DNA from: Bacillota bacterium
Lineage (GTDB): Bacteria > Bacillota > Bacilli > Paenibacillales > Paenibacillaceae
Assembly: GCA_023460795.1 (NCBI GenBank)
Contig: JAEWPC010000080.1
Location: 1 to 64,000, forward strand
Reading direction: 5' to 3'
Length of the DNA stretch: 64,000 nt
Of the stretch, positions 8,271 through 16,148 are shown in pieces. How positions within the stretch are numbered: position 1 is the stretch's first letter; each line of letters opens with the position of its first letter. The position numbers and the translations under genes are program-made. A model generated the notes under the pieces. It made no database searches and was not told where the DNA came from. It saw only the letters and a program-made list of their open reading frames with translations.

Positions 8271-9788
8271 TCACCTAACGCGGTCCCTATACTCCTTCGG
8301 CGTGCAGCCGACGACTTTCTTGAACACTTTATTGAAATAAGCCGGATCGACATAACCGACCTTTTCTCCGATCTCGTAGGTTTTCAGCGCGCTCCGATCT
8401 CGGAGCATGTCTTTGGCGCGGTCAATGCGCACGGAAATCAGGAAATCCGTAATCGTCTCTCCCGTCTCCGTCTTGAATAGCTTGCTTAAATAGCTAGGCG
8501 TCAGATAGACTTCCTCCGCTAACCGGTTAAGCTCAAGCTCTTCGGTATAATGCTGCATGATATACGCTTTGACCGTCTCTATCACCCGATTCTCCTGCCG
8601 GCTTTCCTGGAGCGCGCGGAACTGCTCTTCGACCTCCCCGAGGAAAAATGTCGCGTACGCGCCGAAATCGGGGAACTTGTGCGGAAGACACGCTTTCAAT
8701 CGGGGCTGCTGCGCCGTATCGCACTTCTTGGCGCTGCCATATCGATGAATGAACGCGAGCACGGTCTCGCAGCCTTCCCGAAGCTCCACCCATGGAAGCG
8801 CGTCTTCTTTGCAAGTGGCGAACCATCTCGCGATCGATTCCTGGGCGCGCGCGAAGTCGGACAACGTCATCGTCTCTTGGAACTCCCGGTCGAGCAGCAC
8901 GAGCAAATGCTTCACGGAGTGCTGCCTTCGAGGCAAACGGGTGTAGTCGGCGAAGACGCGCCTCCCGGTATCGTACCAGGCGTGCTGAATCGCCAGTTCG
9001 GCTTGTCGATAAGCTTCTCGAAGCCAGGACGCTCCGCGGAACACGTCGCTGCCTCCGATTCTCCCTTCGAACGAGGGAGGCAGCCGGTGAAGAAGCGTTT
9101 GGCCGATTTCCCGGGCACGTTCCGCATGATCCGCGCTATTCATGCCAACGATCAGCGCATAGGAGTCGTCTCCCGCCACAAGCTTCCAATTATGCAGCCA
9201 TCCCGCGGCGGCAGTCTCGAGCATCGACTCCAACGATCCCGGCACTTTGCCGCGAATGATGTAGACCGCATAGGGGTTGCTGAATAACGGAGACAGCTCC
9301 AACGCTTTCCCCGCTTCCTGCCGAAGCTGTTTCGGCAACAATTCAGCCTCGTTGAATAGCAGCAAGCCTAGCTGATCGTCCCGCAGCGCGTGCTCCTTCT
9401 CGCGCTCCTGAGTCAGGCTTTCGTCCACCTTGCGCAGCAACTGCTCCAATTCGCCTTTATCCACCGGCTTCAGCAAATATTCCTCGACGCCGAACCGAAG
9501 CGCTTGCCGGGCGAACGTAAAATCGTCGAACCCGCTCACGATCGCGATTCTCGTCTGCGGCGCTCGTTCCCTAAGGCGTTCGATCAGATCAAGACCGTTC
9601 ATAACGGGCATCTTAATATCCGTAATGACCAAGTCTGCCTGCACCATCCGCTGATCAAGCTGCTCCAGCAGCTCGAAACCGCTCGCGTATACGCCCGTCA
9701 CCAGGAAACGCTCCCCGGCCTGCGTGATCAGCTTCGCCAACCCTTGCCTGATGCGCTCTTCATCGTCCACGACGACAATGTTAACCAT
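8271..9788 (-). CDS. Response regulator, YesN type (REC + AraC HTH)
   Basis: Cytoplasmic transcription activator paired with the sensor kinase encoded upstream. From the start at 9788 the receiver domain begins MVNIVVVDDEE with the acidic pair Asp8/Asp9 and the phospho-acceptor Asp57 in LVITDIKMP. The C-terminal 100 residues form a double AraC-type helix-turn-helix (ELNRLAEEVYLTPSYLSKLF and the YEIGEKVGYVDPAYFNKVFK segment). The middle is the poorly conserved YesN linker. A GGGGGA site lies before the chosen ATG. The kinase stop codon lies inside this gene's first codons (8-base overlap). The probable target is the adjacent permease operon. Confidence 0.92.
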   Translation of the reverse strand: MVNIVVVDDEERIRQGLAKLITQAGERFLVTGVYASGFELLEQLDQRMVQADLVITDIKMPVMNGLDLIERLRERAPQTRIAIVSGFDDFTFARQALRFGVEEYLLKPVDKGELEQLLRKVDESLTQEREKEHALRDDQLGLLLFNEAELLPKQLRQEAGKALELSPLFSNPYAVYIIRGKVPGSLESMLETAAAGWLHNWKLVAGDDSYALIVGMNSADHAERAREIGQTLLHRLPPSFEGRIGGSDVFRGASWLREAYRQAELAIQHAWYDTGRRVFADYTRLPRRQHSVKHLLVLLDREFQETMTLSDFARAQESIARWFATCKEDALPWVELREGCETVLAFIHRYGSAKKCDTAQQPRLKACLPHKFPDFGAYATFFLGEVEEQFRALQESRQENRVIETVKAYIMQHYTEELELNRLAEEVYLTPSYLSKLFKTETGETITDFLISVRIDRAKDMLRDRSALKTYEIGEKVGYVDPAYFNKVFKKVVGCTPKEYRDRVR

Positions 9789-11670
9789 GGCTTCGTCCCC
9801 CATTCGCTTGTTCGATCGGAATTCTCACGGTCACGTTCGTCCCGGCTCCAAGCTCGCTATCTATGCGGATGCCGTATCCTTCTCCGAATCGCAGCTTAAG
9901 CCGTTCGTGCACGTTCCGTAACCCGATGCCGCGTCCGCCTTCGGACTGCTTGCGTTCCCGGCTGTTCAGCGTGCTCCGAAGCCGTCTTAACTTCTGTTGA
10001 TCCATGCCTACTCCGTCATCGGAAATCGTGAACACTCGGTCTGCGCCTATTTCCTCGTATTTCAGGCGAATCGTCATCTTCGGCTTCGATTCGTCCATGC
10101 CGTGATACACCGCATTTTCCACGATCGGTTGGAACAATAGCTTCATCATCGGCATGTTCATGTCGGCGTTGCCATCCAGCATCGTTAACACGAACCGATT
10201 GTCTCCGTATCGATAATTCAGAAGCTGAAGGTACATCTCCAGATGCTCCAGCTCCATGGCCAGCGACACCGTCTCGGTCCCCGAGCCGATCCCGTACCGG
10301 AGCAATTTCCCGAGCAGCTGAGCCATATCGCTCACCTCGGTATCGTCGTTAATAACGGCCGTCATCCGTATGGATTCAAGCGTATTGTAGATGAAGTGAG
10401 GGTTAATCTGATTCTGCAACGCTTCAAGCTCCGCCTCGTTTTTGCGTTGCCCGGCCATATAGACGTCGTGCAGCAGCGACTTGACGCGGACGATCATTCG
10501 GTTAAAGGCGCTTCCGACGACGCCGATCTCGTCGCGGCCCTTTACCGGGAACGTAACGTCCAGATTACCGGTTTGCACCGTCTTCATGAGACGCACGAGC
10601 GACCGCAGCGGCTTCGTCAGCGCAAAGGTGAAGATCATCGAGATGAGCAGGGCGAATCCGGTAATGGCGACCGCGGACGCCACGGTTACGTTACGGATTC
10701 GCAAAGCGTCGCCCATCAGCTTGTCTTCCGGGATCGCGACGAATATTTTCCAACCGGTGTTCTGCGATTCCCGGTAAATCGACAAGACGGATTCGCCGTC
10801 GATATTCGTATGGAAGCTGCCGGCTTCTCCGGAAGCCAACCTGAGCAATTCGCTGGACTCCATGTTCTGCGCCAAATATTTCTTCTCGCTGTCGAATACG
10901 ACCCGGCCCGTATTGTCCACGATCAGCGTCGTGCCGTGGGTCGCGTCGTCCAAGTCCTTGACGATGTTCTCGATCACGTCGATGTTCGCGTCAACGGCGA
11001 TCATGCCGAGCGATTCGAAGGTCGTATCGATGATTTCCCTAACGACGGAGAACACGTATCGGCTGCCCGATCGGCCGCTTACCTCCTGCGTGCTGACGAG
11101 TACCGGCGTGCCGTGCTGCGCGTACGCAAGCGCTTTCCATTCCTCGTATACCGAAGTCAAGTCTTTGCGAATGCCCTCGCTCTTCGTCGTGAAATAATAG
11201 TGCCCGTAACGATCGAATAAGTACACCGAGTTGGAACCCGAGCTTTTAATATTGTTCAGGAAGTAAATGCTGCCTTCGACGCGACGCAGAAGCTGAAGCT
11301 CTTCGCCGGACAGTCCGCCTCGGGAGTCGCCTACGATCTGGTCCGGATCGTTCTGGTGCATCGGCAAGCTTTCGTAATATTTGTTCGAAATTTTAAGTCC
11401 TTCCTTAATCTCGTCCAAGTACGAAGGTATGATCGATATTTTCTTCATGTCCTCCATATAATCGTCCAGCTTGCTGATCATTTTGTCCGAAATTTGGGAC
11501 ACGTAGGTTATCGTATTGCGCTCGATCGAATCGGTATACCGTTCGGCGGATATGTAGCTTAATGCCCCGATGGGCAAAATAATAAGAAACAAAAAGACGA
11601 TGAACAGCTTCCCTTCCATTCTGTTCAAGGGCGAAGGAAGCCGGGTCCACCTGCCGCGATTCCATGTCAT
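9781..11670 (-). CDS. Sensor histidine kinase, YesM type
   Basis: Membrane sensor kinase of about 629 residues. The start at 11670 is chosen because GAGGAGG lies about ten bases upstream; an ATG seven codons earlier has no such site. A membrane segment near residues 22-42 and another near 300-320 flank a large extracellular Cache-like sensor region. A HAMP linker follows, then the His_kinase domain with NQINPHFIYNTLESI (phospho-acceptor His) and an ATPase domain with ENAVYHG, SDDGVGM and GRGIGLRNV motifs. YesM-type kinases commonly sense oligosaccharides directly or through a binding protein; here manno-oligosaccharides are plausible by context. Confidence 0.92.
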   Translation of the reverse strand: MTWNRGRWTRLPSPLNRMEGKLFIVFLFLIILPIGALSYISAERYTDSIERNTITYVSQISDKMISKLDDYMEDMKKISIIPSYLDEIKEGLKISNKYYESLPMHQNDPDQIVGDSRGGLSGEELQLLRRVEGSIYFLNNIKSSGSNSVYLFDRYGHYYFTTKSEGIRKDLTSVYEEWKALAYAQHGTPVLVSTQEVSGRSGSRYVFSVVREIIDTTFESLGMIAVDANIDVIENIVKDLDDATHGTTLIVDNTGRVVFDSEKKYLAQNMESSELLRLASGEAGSFHTNIDGESVLSIYRESQNTGWKIFVAIPEDKLMGDALRIRNVTVASAVAITGFALLISMIFTFALTKPLRSLVRLMKTVQTGNLDVTFPVKGRDEIGVVGSAFNRMIVRVKSLLHDVYMAGQRKNEAELEALQNQINPHFIYNTLESIRMTAVINDDTEVSDMAQLLGKLLRYGIGSGTETVSLAMELEHLEMYLQLLNYRYGDNRFVLTMLDGNADMNMPMMKLLFQPIVENAVYHGMDESKPKMTIRLKYEEIGADRVFTISDDGVGMDQQKLRRLRSTLNSRERKQSEGGRGIGLRNVHERLKLRFGEGYGIRIDSELGAGTNVTVRIPIEQANGGRSHG

Positions 11671-11744
11671 TCGACTACTCCTCCTCTCCATGATAGTAGT
11701 GTAACATAATTTTTTGCTAACAAAATACTAAAAATTGCGCAAAT

Positions 11745-11778
11745 AATCCCCGCTGTTCCTTAAAGGAAAGCGGGGATT
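11745..11778 (-). terminator. Terminator of the WGxxGxxG protein gene
   Basis: AATCCCCGCT and AGCGGGGATT form a strong stem containing a further TTCC/GGAA pairing. The following T stretch on the minus strand is weak. It separates the small secreted protein gene from the kinase gene. Confidence 0.6.
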
Positions 11779-11801
11779 CGGATATGCGGACTCTTATCTT
11801 A

Positions 11802-12284
11802 TTAACGAATATCGTCGCGGCTTCTGCTACGCATGCCGGCCAAGCCGAATAGACCAATCAAACCGAGCCAGCCCCAGCTGAATCCTCTGTTATTCGTAGT
11901 CGTTGCCGCAGCCCGATAGTTGTTCGTACGCAAGTTATTCGTCGTCGCCCTTGTGCCGCTGAAAGCGTTCATGCGCGTACGATCGTAAGTGCCGTAAGTG
12001 CCGGCCCGGTTGCCGTCGAAAGCGTTCGTGCCGTAGCCGCTGCCATATGTGCCCGTGCCGTTCGTACCGTACGTGCCGTACGTGCCGTTCGTGCCGAATG
12101 TTCCATTACCCATGCCAGTTCCGAAAGTTCCGTTGCCGGTTGTTCCGTATGTGCCGTAACCGTTACCGTTCATCACGTTGTTCGTCTGCATGCCCGTCGT
12201 TGACGAGGTGTTCGCAAGAACCGGAGTAACGGCCGCCACGGATAAACTGCCTACCAGCAACGAACTCAACAACAGCTTTTTCAA
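11802..12284 (-). CDS. Secreted WGxxGxxG-family Gly/Thr/Tyr-rich protein
   Basis: Small exported protein of unknown function. The start is TTG at 12284, seven bases after AAGGAGG, giving a signal peptide (KKLLLSSLLVGSLSVAAVTP, cut near VLA-NTS). The middle, about residues 35-95, is a run of GTYGT/GTFGT repeats; the C-terminus has WGWLGLIGLFGLAG followed by MRSRSRDDIR, the typical WGxxGxxG sorting-like tail of a hydrophobic stretch plus basic end. At 160 residues it fits that family in Paenibacillus and Bacillus. The repeats resemble amyloid-like or spore-surface low-complexity proteins, but no function can be assigned from sequence. Confidence 0.8.
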   Translation of the reverse strand: MKKLLLSSLLVGSLSVAAVTPVLANTSSTTGMQTNNVMNGNGYGTYGTTGNGTFGTGMGNGTFGTNGTYGTYGTNGTGTYGSGYGTNAFDGNRAGTYGTYDRTRMNAFSGTRATTNNLRTNNYRAAATTTNNRGFSWGWLGLIGLFGLAGMRSRSRDDIR

Positions 12285-12423
12285 GTTGACGCCTCCTTGA
12301 TGTGTATCGTTTGAGTACACCTCTAATTTCTCCGCCGCGCTCGAAAATCATCCGTCAGCCCGAACGGCAATATCCTAACAATGTTCTAATATTTGCAAAC
12401 CAACTTGGCTAAAACTTGTTCGA

Positions 12424-12429
12424 TATAAT
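12424..12429 (+). promoter_or_regulatory. -10 box upstream of sda
   Basis: A TATAAT hexamer lies 36 bases before the proposed start. No good -35 hexamer at standard spacing is visible, and I see no DnaA box (TTATCCACA), although sda of B. subtilis is controlled by DnaA. Confidence 0.4.
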
Positions 12430-12464
12430 GAAGGCCTACATTATCGAGAAAGGCGGTGGATCGC

Positions 12465-12641
12465 TTGCGCGAATTAGCCGATAAAGTACAACGGATGGAC
12501 GACGACCAGCTCATCATCGAATATAAATCCGTGTCTCCTTTCTCAGCGGACGACGAGTTTATCCAATTGCTGCTTAAAGAGATCGTCAAAAGGAAAATCA
12601 ACATCGACCACATCCTCCAACAGCTGCATCTCCAACCCTAA
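12465..12641 (+). CDS. sda: Sporulation checkpoint kinase inhibitor Sda
   Basis: Probable Sda, a small helical-hairpin protein that binds sporulation histidine kinases and blocks phosphorelay activation when replication is perturbed. From about residue 12 the protein aligns without gaps to B. subtilis Sda: DDQLIIEY corresponds to DELLIESY, and DEFIQLLLKEIVKRK to RDFIELIENEIKRRS. The start is uncertain. TTG at 12465 is five bases after AAAGGCGGTGG, and an in-frame GTG lies three codons earlier. With about 58 residues it is slightly longer than the 46-residue B. subtilis protein, with extra residues at both ends. It stands alone, next to other sporulation-type genes. Confidence 0.75.
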   Translation: MRELADKVQRMDDDQLIIEYKSVSPFSADDEFIQLLLKEIVKRKINIDHILQQLHLQP

Positions 12642-12771
12642 CAGACAGCAGCCATGCGGACAGGAGCGGAACAGTTCCGTTAATTGAGTCGTTTGCCCAT
12701 CCCAGCAGCCTTACCACCGCATAGACTGTGTTCGTGATGATTCATCACAATAACTATCGGTGGTGATACGC

Positions 12772-12882
12772 ATGGGATACCCTGTAGCAGGTGAAGGCGC
12801 TGGATATGGCGGTATGGGTGCAGCTGCTTTTGCGCTCGTCTTATTCATCCTCTTGGTCATCATCCTCAAAGCCGGCTATTAA
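12772..12882 (+). CDS. YjcZ-family small sporulation membrane protein
   Basis: A 36-residue protein with a Gly-rich head (VAGEGAGYGGMG) and one membrane helix ending in the family hallmark LVLFILLVIILKAGY. YjcZ/SscA proteins are made late in sporulation and affect spore coat assembly or germination. GGTGGTGA precedes the ATG. A second member with the same 15-residue tail lies at 29.05 kb. A palindromic terminator follows immediately. Confidence 0.88.
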   Translation: MGYPVAGEGAGYGGMGAAAFALVLFILLVIILKAGY

Positions 12883-12899
12883 TTAGTTTGTAGAACGGC

Positions 12900-12935
12900 A
12901 ACAACCCCGCCTGGAAAGCTCCGGGCGGGGTTGTT
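12900..12935. terminator. Bidirectional terminator
   Basis: A perfect 12-base inverted repeat, AACAACCCCGCC and GGCGGGGTTGTT, lies between the convergent yjcZ and TauE-type genes and can serve both. Confidence 0.85.
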
Positions 12936-12945
12936 CGTTGCGAGC

Positions 12946-13704
12946 CTACAGCAGACGCAGAGAACCTGCGATCAAGTAAATTCCGCCGAACGAGGCAAGC
13001 GACAGAATGATCGTCGCAAACCATCGTTGCGGGATTCGGGGAACGACTTTGAAGCCCGCGTATGCGCCGATCGCCACGACGGGCATGACCCATGCATCGA
13101 TCGTCAGCGAATCCGCCGTAATGAGACCGAGATGCGCCGTGAAAGGCACTTTAATGACGTTGACAAGGAAGAAAAAGAAAGCGTTCGTTCCGATGAACGA
13201 CGTCTTGTTCATGCCCTTGGACAGCAAGTAAATGGACATAATGCTTCCCGCCGCGTTGCCGACCATCGTCGTGAATCCGGCCAAAACTCCGAGTAATGCA
13301 TGAAAAGCGGCCGACTTCGTAAATGCTACATTCAGCGCGCGTTCTAACCTTTCTCTGCCGACGTGGACGCCGATCAGCAGCAGCACGAGCGTACCGATCA
13401 ACAATCCGAGCGAGCGGTTGTCGATCGCTTCAAGCACGAAGTAACCCCCTGCCATGCCGACCAACACCCAAGGCAATAAGGCAAAGAGCGGCTTCCATTC
13501 CACCGCCCGCCGATAATAAACGATGGCGATGACGTCGCCCGTGATCAAGATCGGCGTAAGCAGCCCGACGGAGTCGCTGGCGGGAAAGACGGATGCCAGC
13601 ATCGCTGCGACGAATATGCCAAGCGTCGGAACTCCGGTCTTGGAGAAGCCGACCAGCAAGGCTGCGACGATCGTGAGCGTAAGTTGCAGTGCCGTAATAT
13701 CCAT
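12946..13704 (-). CDS. TSUP-family membrane permease (TauE/SafE type)
   Basis: Integral membrane protein of 252 residues with about eight hydrophobic segments in two repeats, typical of the TauE/SafE family of sulfite, sulfonate or other small-anion exporters. Visible family features are the N-terminal LLVGFSKTGVPTLGIF and the central GVLAGFTTMVGNAAGSIMS with its conserved Gly/Asn. The start is ATG at 13704. It is transcribed alone, between a tRNA terminator upstream and a bidirectional terminator downstream. The substrate cannot be read from sequence or context. Confidence 0.88.
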   Translation of the reverse strand: MDITALQLTLTIVAALLVGFSKTGVPTLGIFVAAMLASVFPASDSVGLLTPILITGDVIAIVYYRRAVEWKPLFALLPWVLVGMAGGYFVLEAIDNRSLGLLIGTLVLLLIGVHVGRERLERALNVAFTKSAAFHALLGVLAGFTTMVGNAAGSIMSIYLLSKGMNKTSFIGTNAFFFFLVNVIKVPFTAHLGLITADSLTIDAWVMPVVAIGAYAGFKVVPRIPQRWFATIILSLASFGGIYLIAGSLRLL

Positions 13705-13731
13705 AAGAATGAGGTCTCCTTCTACAGAAAA

Positions 13732-13757
13732 AGAACCCTTCGTTACCGAAGGGTTCT
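13732..13757 (-). terminator. Terminator of tRNA-Leu
   Basis: AGAACCCTTCG and CGAAGGGTTCT pair perfectly around a four-base loop, followed by TTTTTC on the minus strand, just past the tRNA. Confidence 0.85.
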
Positions 13758-13771
13758 GTCATTGAAAATGA

Positions 13772-13859
<88 letters not shown>

Positions 13860-13937
13860 ATGTTATAAGGTGATGTCTAGGTTTATCTGATCGCGTTACC
13901 CGCGTTTCCGAACAACCTTGTCTCAATCACGTAGCTT

Positions 13938-13967
13938 ATAATAGCACGGAGTCGGAAGCGAAGTCAA
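13938..13967 (-). promoter_or_regulatory. Promoter of tRNA-Leu
   Basis: TTGACT (13962-13967) and TATTAT (13938-13943) are separated by 18 bases on the minus strand, about 80 bases upstream of the tRNA 5' end. Confidence 0.75.
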
Positions 13968-14017
13968 GCAACCGAAGGAAGTTCTAATTTTCAGTTAATA
14001 TCCAGTGAATGCTGCGA

Positions 14018-14518
14018 TTAATAAGACGGGGATATGGCCGTACTTCCGGGAATTGCCATGCCTTCCCAACCCTGATCAGCCGAGAATTCCGTATCCTGCA
14101 AGTAATCCTGCATGCAGCTGGTACTGCCGCCGCTGCGAAGCCTGTCCGGTTCGATCGCATTCACGAACGAGCCTTCGCTATGCGCGGCATGAATGGCGTT
14201 GCCGACTTGCATCACGCCTTGCGACAGCGCGTGACCGCCGGCCGTGGCGGCCACGACCGCTACGGCTTCCATGATCTGCCTGTCGCTCGCACCATGCGCC
14301 AACGCTTCCTGTACGTGATATTGCATCGAAATTTCGTTATTCGCATAGAGAGATACGCTTATGGCGATCAGTTGCTTCGTAAGGGCGCTCAGATCTCCGT
14401 CCGCGAGGCACAGGCTGGCGAACTGATCGTACGCGTCTTCGACCTGGCTCGGCATCGAAGCGAAGCCTTCCGCATCTTCTTCGTATCTTAAGAATAGGTT
14501 ATTGTCCATTAACGACAT
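14018..14518 (-). CDS. Carboxymuconolactone decarboxylase-like (AhpD fold) protein lacking the Cys pair
   Basis: The central part (about residues 40-105: LTKQLIAISVSLYANNE, YHVQEALAHGASDRQIMEA) is an AhpD/CMD-fold domain. Members with redox activity carry CxxC followed by His; here the positions four and seven residues before the conserved His are Ser and Asn, so thiol peroxidase activity is unlikely. The last 50 residues are a non-conserved tail with one Cys. GGGAGG lies nine bases upstream of the ATG. It is monocistronic and its function is unknown; it may be a non-redox binding relative, as in the YurZ group. Confidence 0.75.
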   Translation of the reverse strand: MSLMDNNLFLRYEEDAEGFASMPSQVEDAYDQFASLCLADGDLSALTKQLIAISVSLYANNEISMQYHVQEALAHGASDRQIMEAVAVVAATAGGHALSQGVMQVGNAIHAAHSEGSFVNAIEPDRLRSGGSTSCMQDYLQDTEFSADQGWEGMAIPGSTAISPSY

Positions 14519-14594
14519 GGTAACGCGCCTCCCGGTCAGTGCTGATCCATGGTGTGTTGATCCTGTCGTCTACTATGCCACATTGCTTTGTAAA

Positions 14595-14807
14595 TCATTC
14601 CAACAGCGAGGGTCTCGGTTCCGAAGCCGGCTGCATAGGGTATCCGCGCTTAACTTTTATGACCCTCCGATTCGGTCTGCGGATAAGCACGTATTCGTCG
14701 TCCCAAGCGACGACGATCCCGACGACGTCGTTCTGCTCCAACGCGTCCCTGACGATTCGAATTTTCGTGCCTTCTTCGCGGTAATGGTTCAGCTGTTCTT
14801 CGTTCAT
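14595..14807 (-). CDS. Conserved small hypothetical protein
   Basis: A 70-residue basic protein. I do not recognise a named family. The segment VVGIVVAWDDEYVLIRRPNRRVIKVKRGY reads as a small beta-barrel or SH3-like fold, similar in shape to Hfq-like or translation-factor tails; this is only an impression. AGAGGTGA lies seven bases before the ATG, and codon use matches its neighbours, so it is probably real. It follows the next upstream small gene on the same strand, with a terminator hairpin between them. Confidence 0.6.
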   Translation of the reverse strand: MNEEQLNHYREEGTKIRIVRDALEQNDVVGIVVAWDDEYVLIRRPNRRVIKVKRGYPMQPASEPRPSLLE

Positions 14808-14834
14808 TGATTTTCACCTCTAATTCGCAAGAAA

Positions 14835-14862
14835 ACCCGCGCGGATCATCGTCCTCGCGGGT
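14835..14862 (-). terminator. Hairpin terminator after the 108-residue hypothetical gene
   Basis: ACCCGCG and CGCGGGT with an inner GGA/TCC pairing are followed by TTTTC on the minus strand. Confidence 0.6.
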
Positions 14863-14887
14863 CATTCGTTATTGCTGGCGCGGTCTG

Positions 14888-15214
14888 TTATCCGACATGC
14901 TCTCTCGTATCGTTCGTCTCGTACCAGTAATCCAATACTTTGCTCGACATAACCCGCTTGCTGACATAATCGACCTGATTCTCGGTAAAACGTTCCTTCC
15001 AATCGATGCCCAGTTCTTCGGACAATTTGACGATCGTCAGAAGCTCGGACCAAGCTACATATCGTTTGTACCAGAAAAATTGCGGGTGCTCGATCATATA
15101 CGGATACAGATCGTCGAATTCCGTATGTTTGCAGTCGAGCGCGCGCTCGAAATGGATTTTGGCTGCTTCCAGTTTATCAAGAAAAAACTCACCCGACAGT
15201 TCAAGATTCCCCAT
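14888..15214 (-). CDS. Hypothetical protein (108 aa)
   Basis: An alpha-helical soluble protein of unknown function. The start at 15214 follows GGGGGAGG by eight bases; a start seven codons earlier would overlap that site. Aromatic-rich segments such as DLYPYMIEHPQFFWYKRYV and VLDYWYETN suggest a compact helical fold. No signal peptide, membrane segment or catalytic motif is seen. I cannot name a family. It lies between a terminator and xpt. Confidence 0.65.
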   Translation of the reverse strand: MGNLELSGEFFLDKLEAAKIHFERALDCKHTEFDDLYPYMIEHPQFFWYKRYVAWSELLTIVKLSEELGIDWKERFTENQVDYVSKRVMSSKVLDYWYETNDTREHVG

Positions 15215-15308
15215 ATTGCTCGCCTCCCCCTGCAAGTTACTACTATTATACGTTAAAGTTCTTCAATTGCGAAAGAAGGTAAATCATCCAGTGCCGCGTC
15301 TGCGGCGG

Positions 15309-15881
15309 TTACTCTTCGAACGTAATTCGTCCGGCTTCCAGCGATTGAATTTTCACGAGCGTCTCGACCTTAAACCCAAGCTCGCGCAGCGCGCGTCCGC
15401 CGGCTTGGAACGACTTCTCGAGCACGATGCCGATTCCCGCGAGACTCGCGCCGGATTGCTCGATGATCTTGATTAGCCCTCTTGCGGCGTCGCCGTTGGC
15501 GATAATGTCGTCGATGAACAGCACCGAATCCTCCGGGCTGAGTAGATGCCGGGAGACGATCAGATCGGTTACGATTCCTTTCGTAAAAGACGGCACGCGC
15601 TCGCAGTAAGCGTCCGACTCCCCGAGCAGCGTCTTCTTCCTGCGGGCGAATACGAGCGGTACTCCGAGCTGAAGCGCCGTCGCGAAAGCGACCGGAATGC
15701 CCGAGGATTCCACCGTAATGACTTTGGTGATCCGAGCTTCCGCGAATCGCTTGGCGAATTCTTTGCCCATCTCCATCGTCAGCACTGGATCGACGCCGTG
15801 GTTCAGCAAGGAATCCAGCTTGAGAACGTCTGAATTAATGATGCTCGCTTCTTTTAATATTCTCTCCTTGAGAATGTCCAT
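15309..15881 (-). CDS. xpt: Xanthine phosphoribosyltransferase
   Basis: Purine salvage enzyme converting xanthine and PRPP to XMP. From the start at 15881 it is 190 residues, the usual Xpt length. Motifs include VLKLDSLLNHGVDPVL near residues 20-35, KVITVESSGIPVAFATA, and the PRPP-binding loop SVLFIDDIIANGDAARGL (about 130). GGAGG lies six bases before the ATG. Open frame extends further upstream but without a ribosome binding site, and that extra sequence does not look like Xpt. B. subtilis xpt has a guanine riboswitch; I see no such aptamer in the 260-base leader here. Confidence 0.92.
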   Translation of the reverse strand: MDILKERILKEASIINSDVLKLDSLLNHGVDPVLTMEMGKEFAKRFAEARITKVITVESSGIPVAFATALQLGVPLVFARRKKTLLGESDAYCERVPSFTKGIVTDLIVSRHLLSPEDSVLFIDDIIANGDAARGLIKIIEQSGASLAGIGIVLEKSFQAGGRALRELGFKVETLVKIQSLEAGRITFEE

Positions 15882-16148
15882 ATTTCTCCTCCAACGCCCG
15901 ATTCTTTTCCGTTTAACGTACCATATCCGTTTCCCTCGCGCAACCGGTAAACAAGCTGAACGAAAGGCGACAATCCGGTGCTTTAGCCATCCCGGAATGA
16001 GCCGTACGAAGGGGTTGGAAGTCCCTCGAAAAATCAACACGATGCGACAAAAGACCTGTTTTGCCAACTTTTTCATTTTTAACGCAACTTTTCATTGAAA
16101 GCAGATGTCATACTATATATAGTTACATCGGAGGGGAGATGAAAGGAC

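Noticed and set aside
15882..16076. 65-codon N-terminal extension of xpt
   Set aside because: It lacks a ribosome binding site, is Arg-rich and makes the enzyme much longer than the family.
15882..16148. Guanine riboswitch upstream of xpt
   Set aside because: The expected conserved core around TATA...ATATGG...CCTACTACG is not found in the leader on the minus strand.
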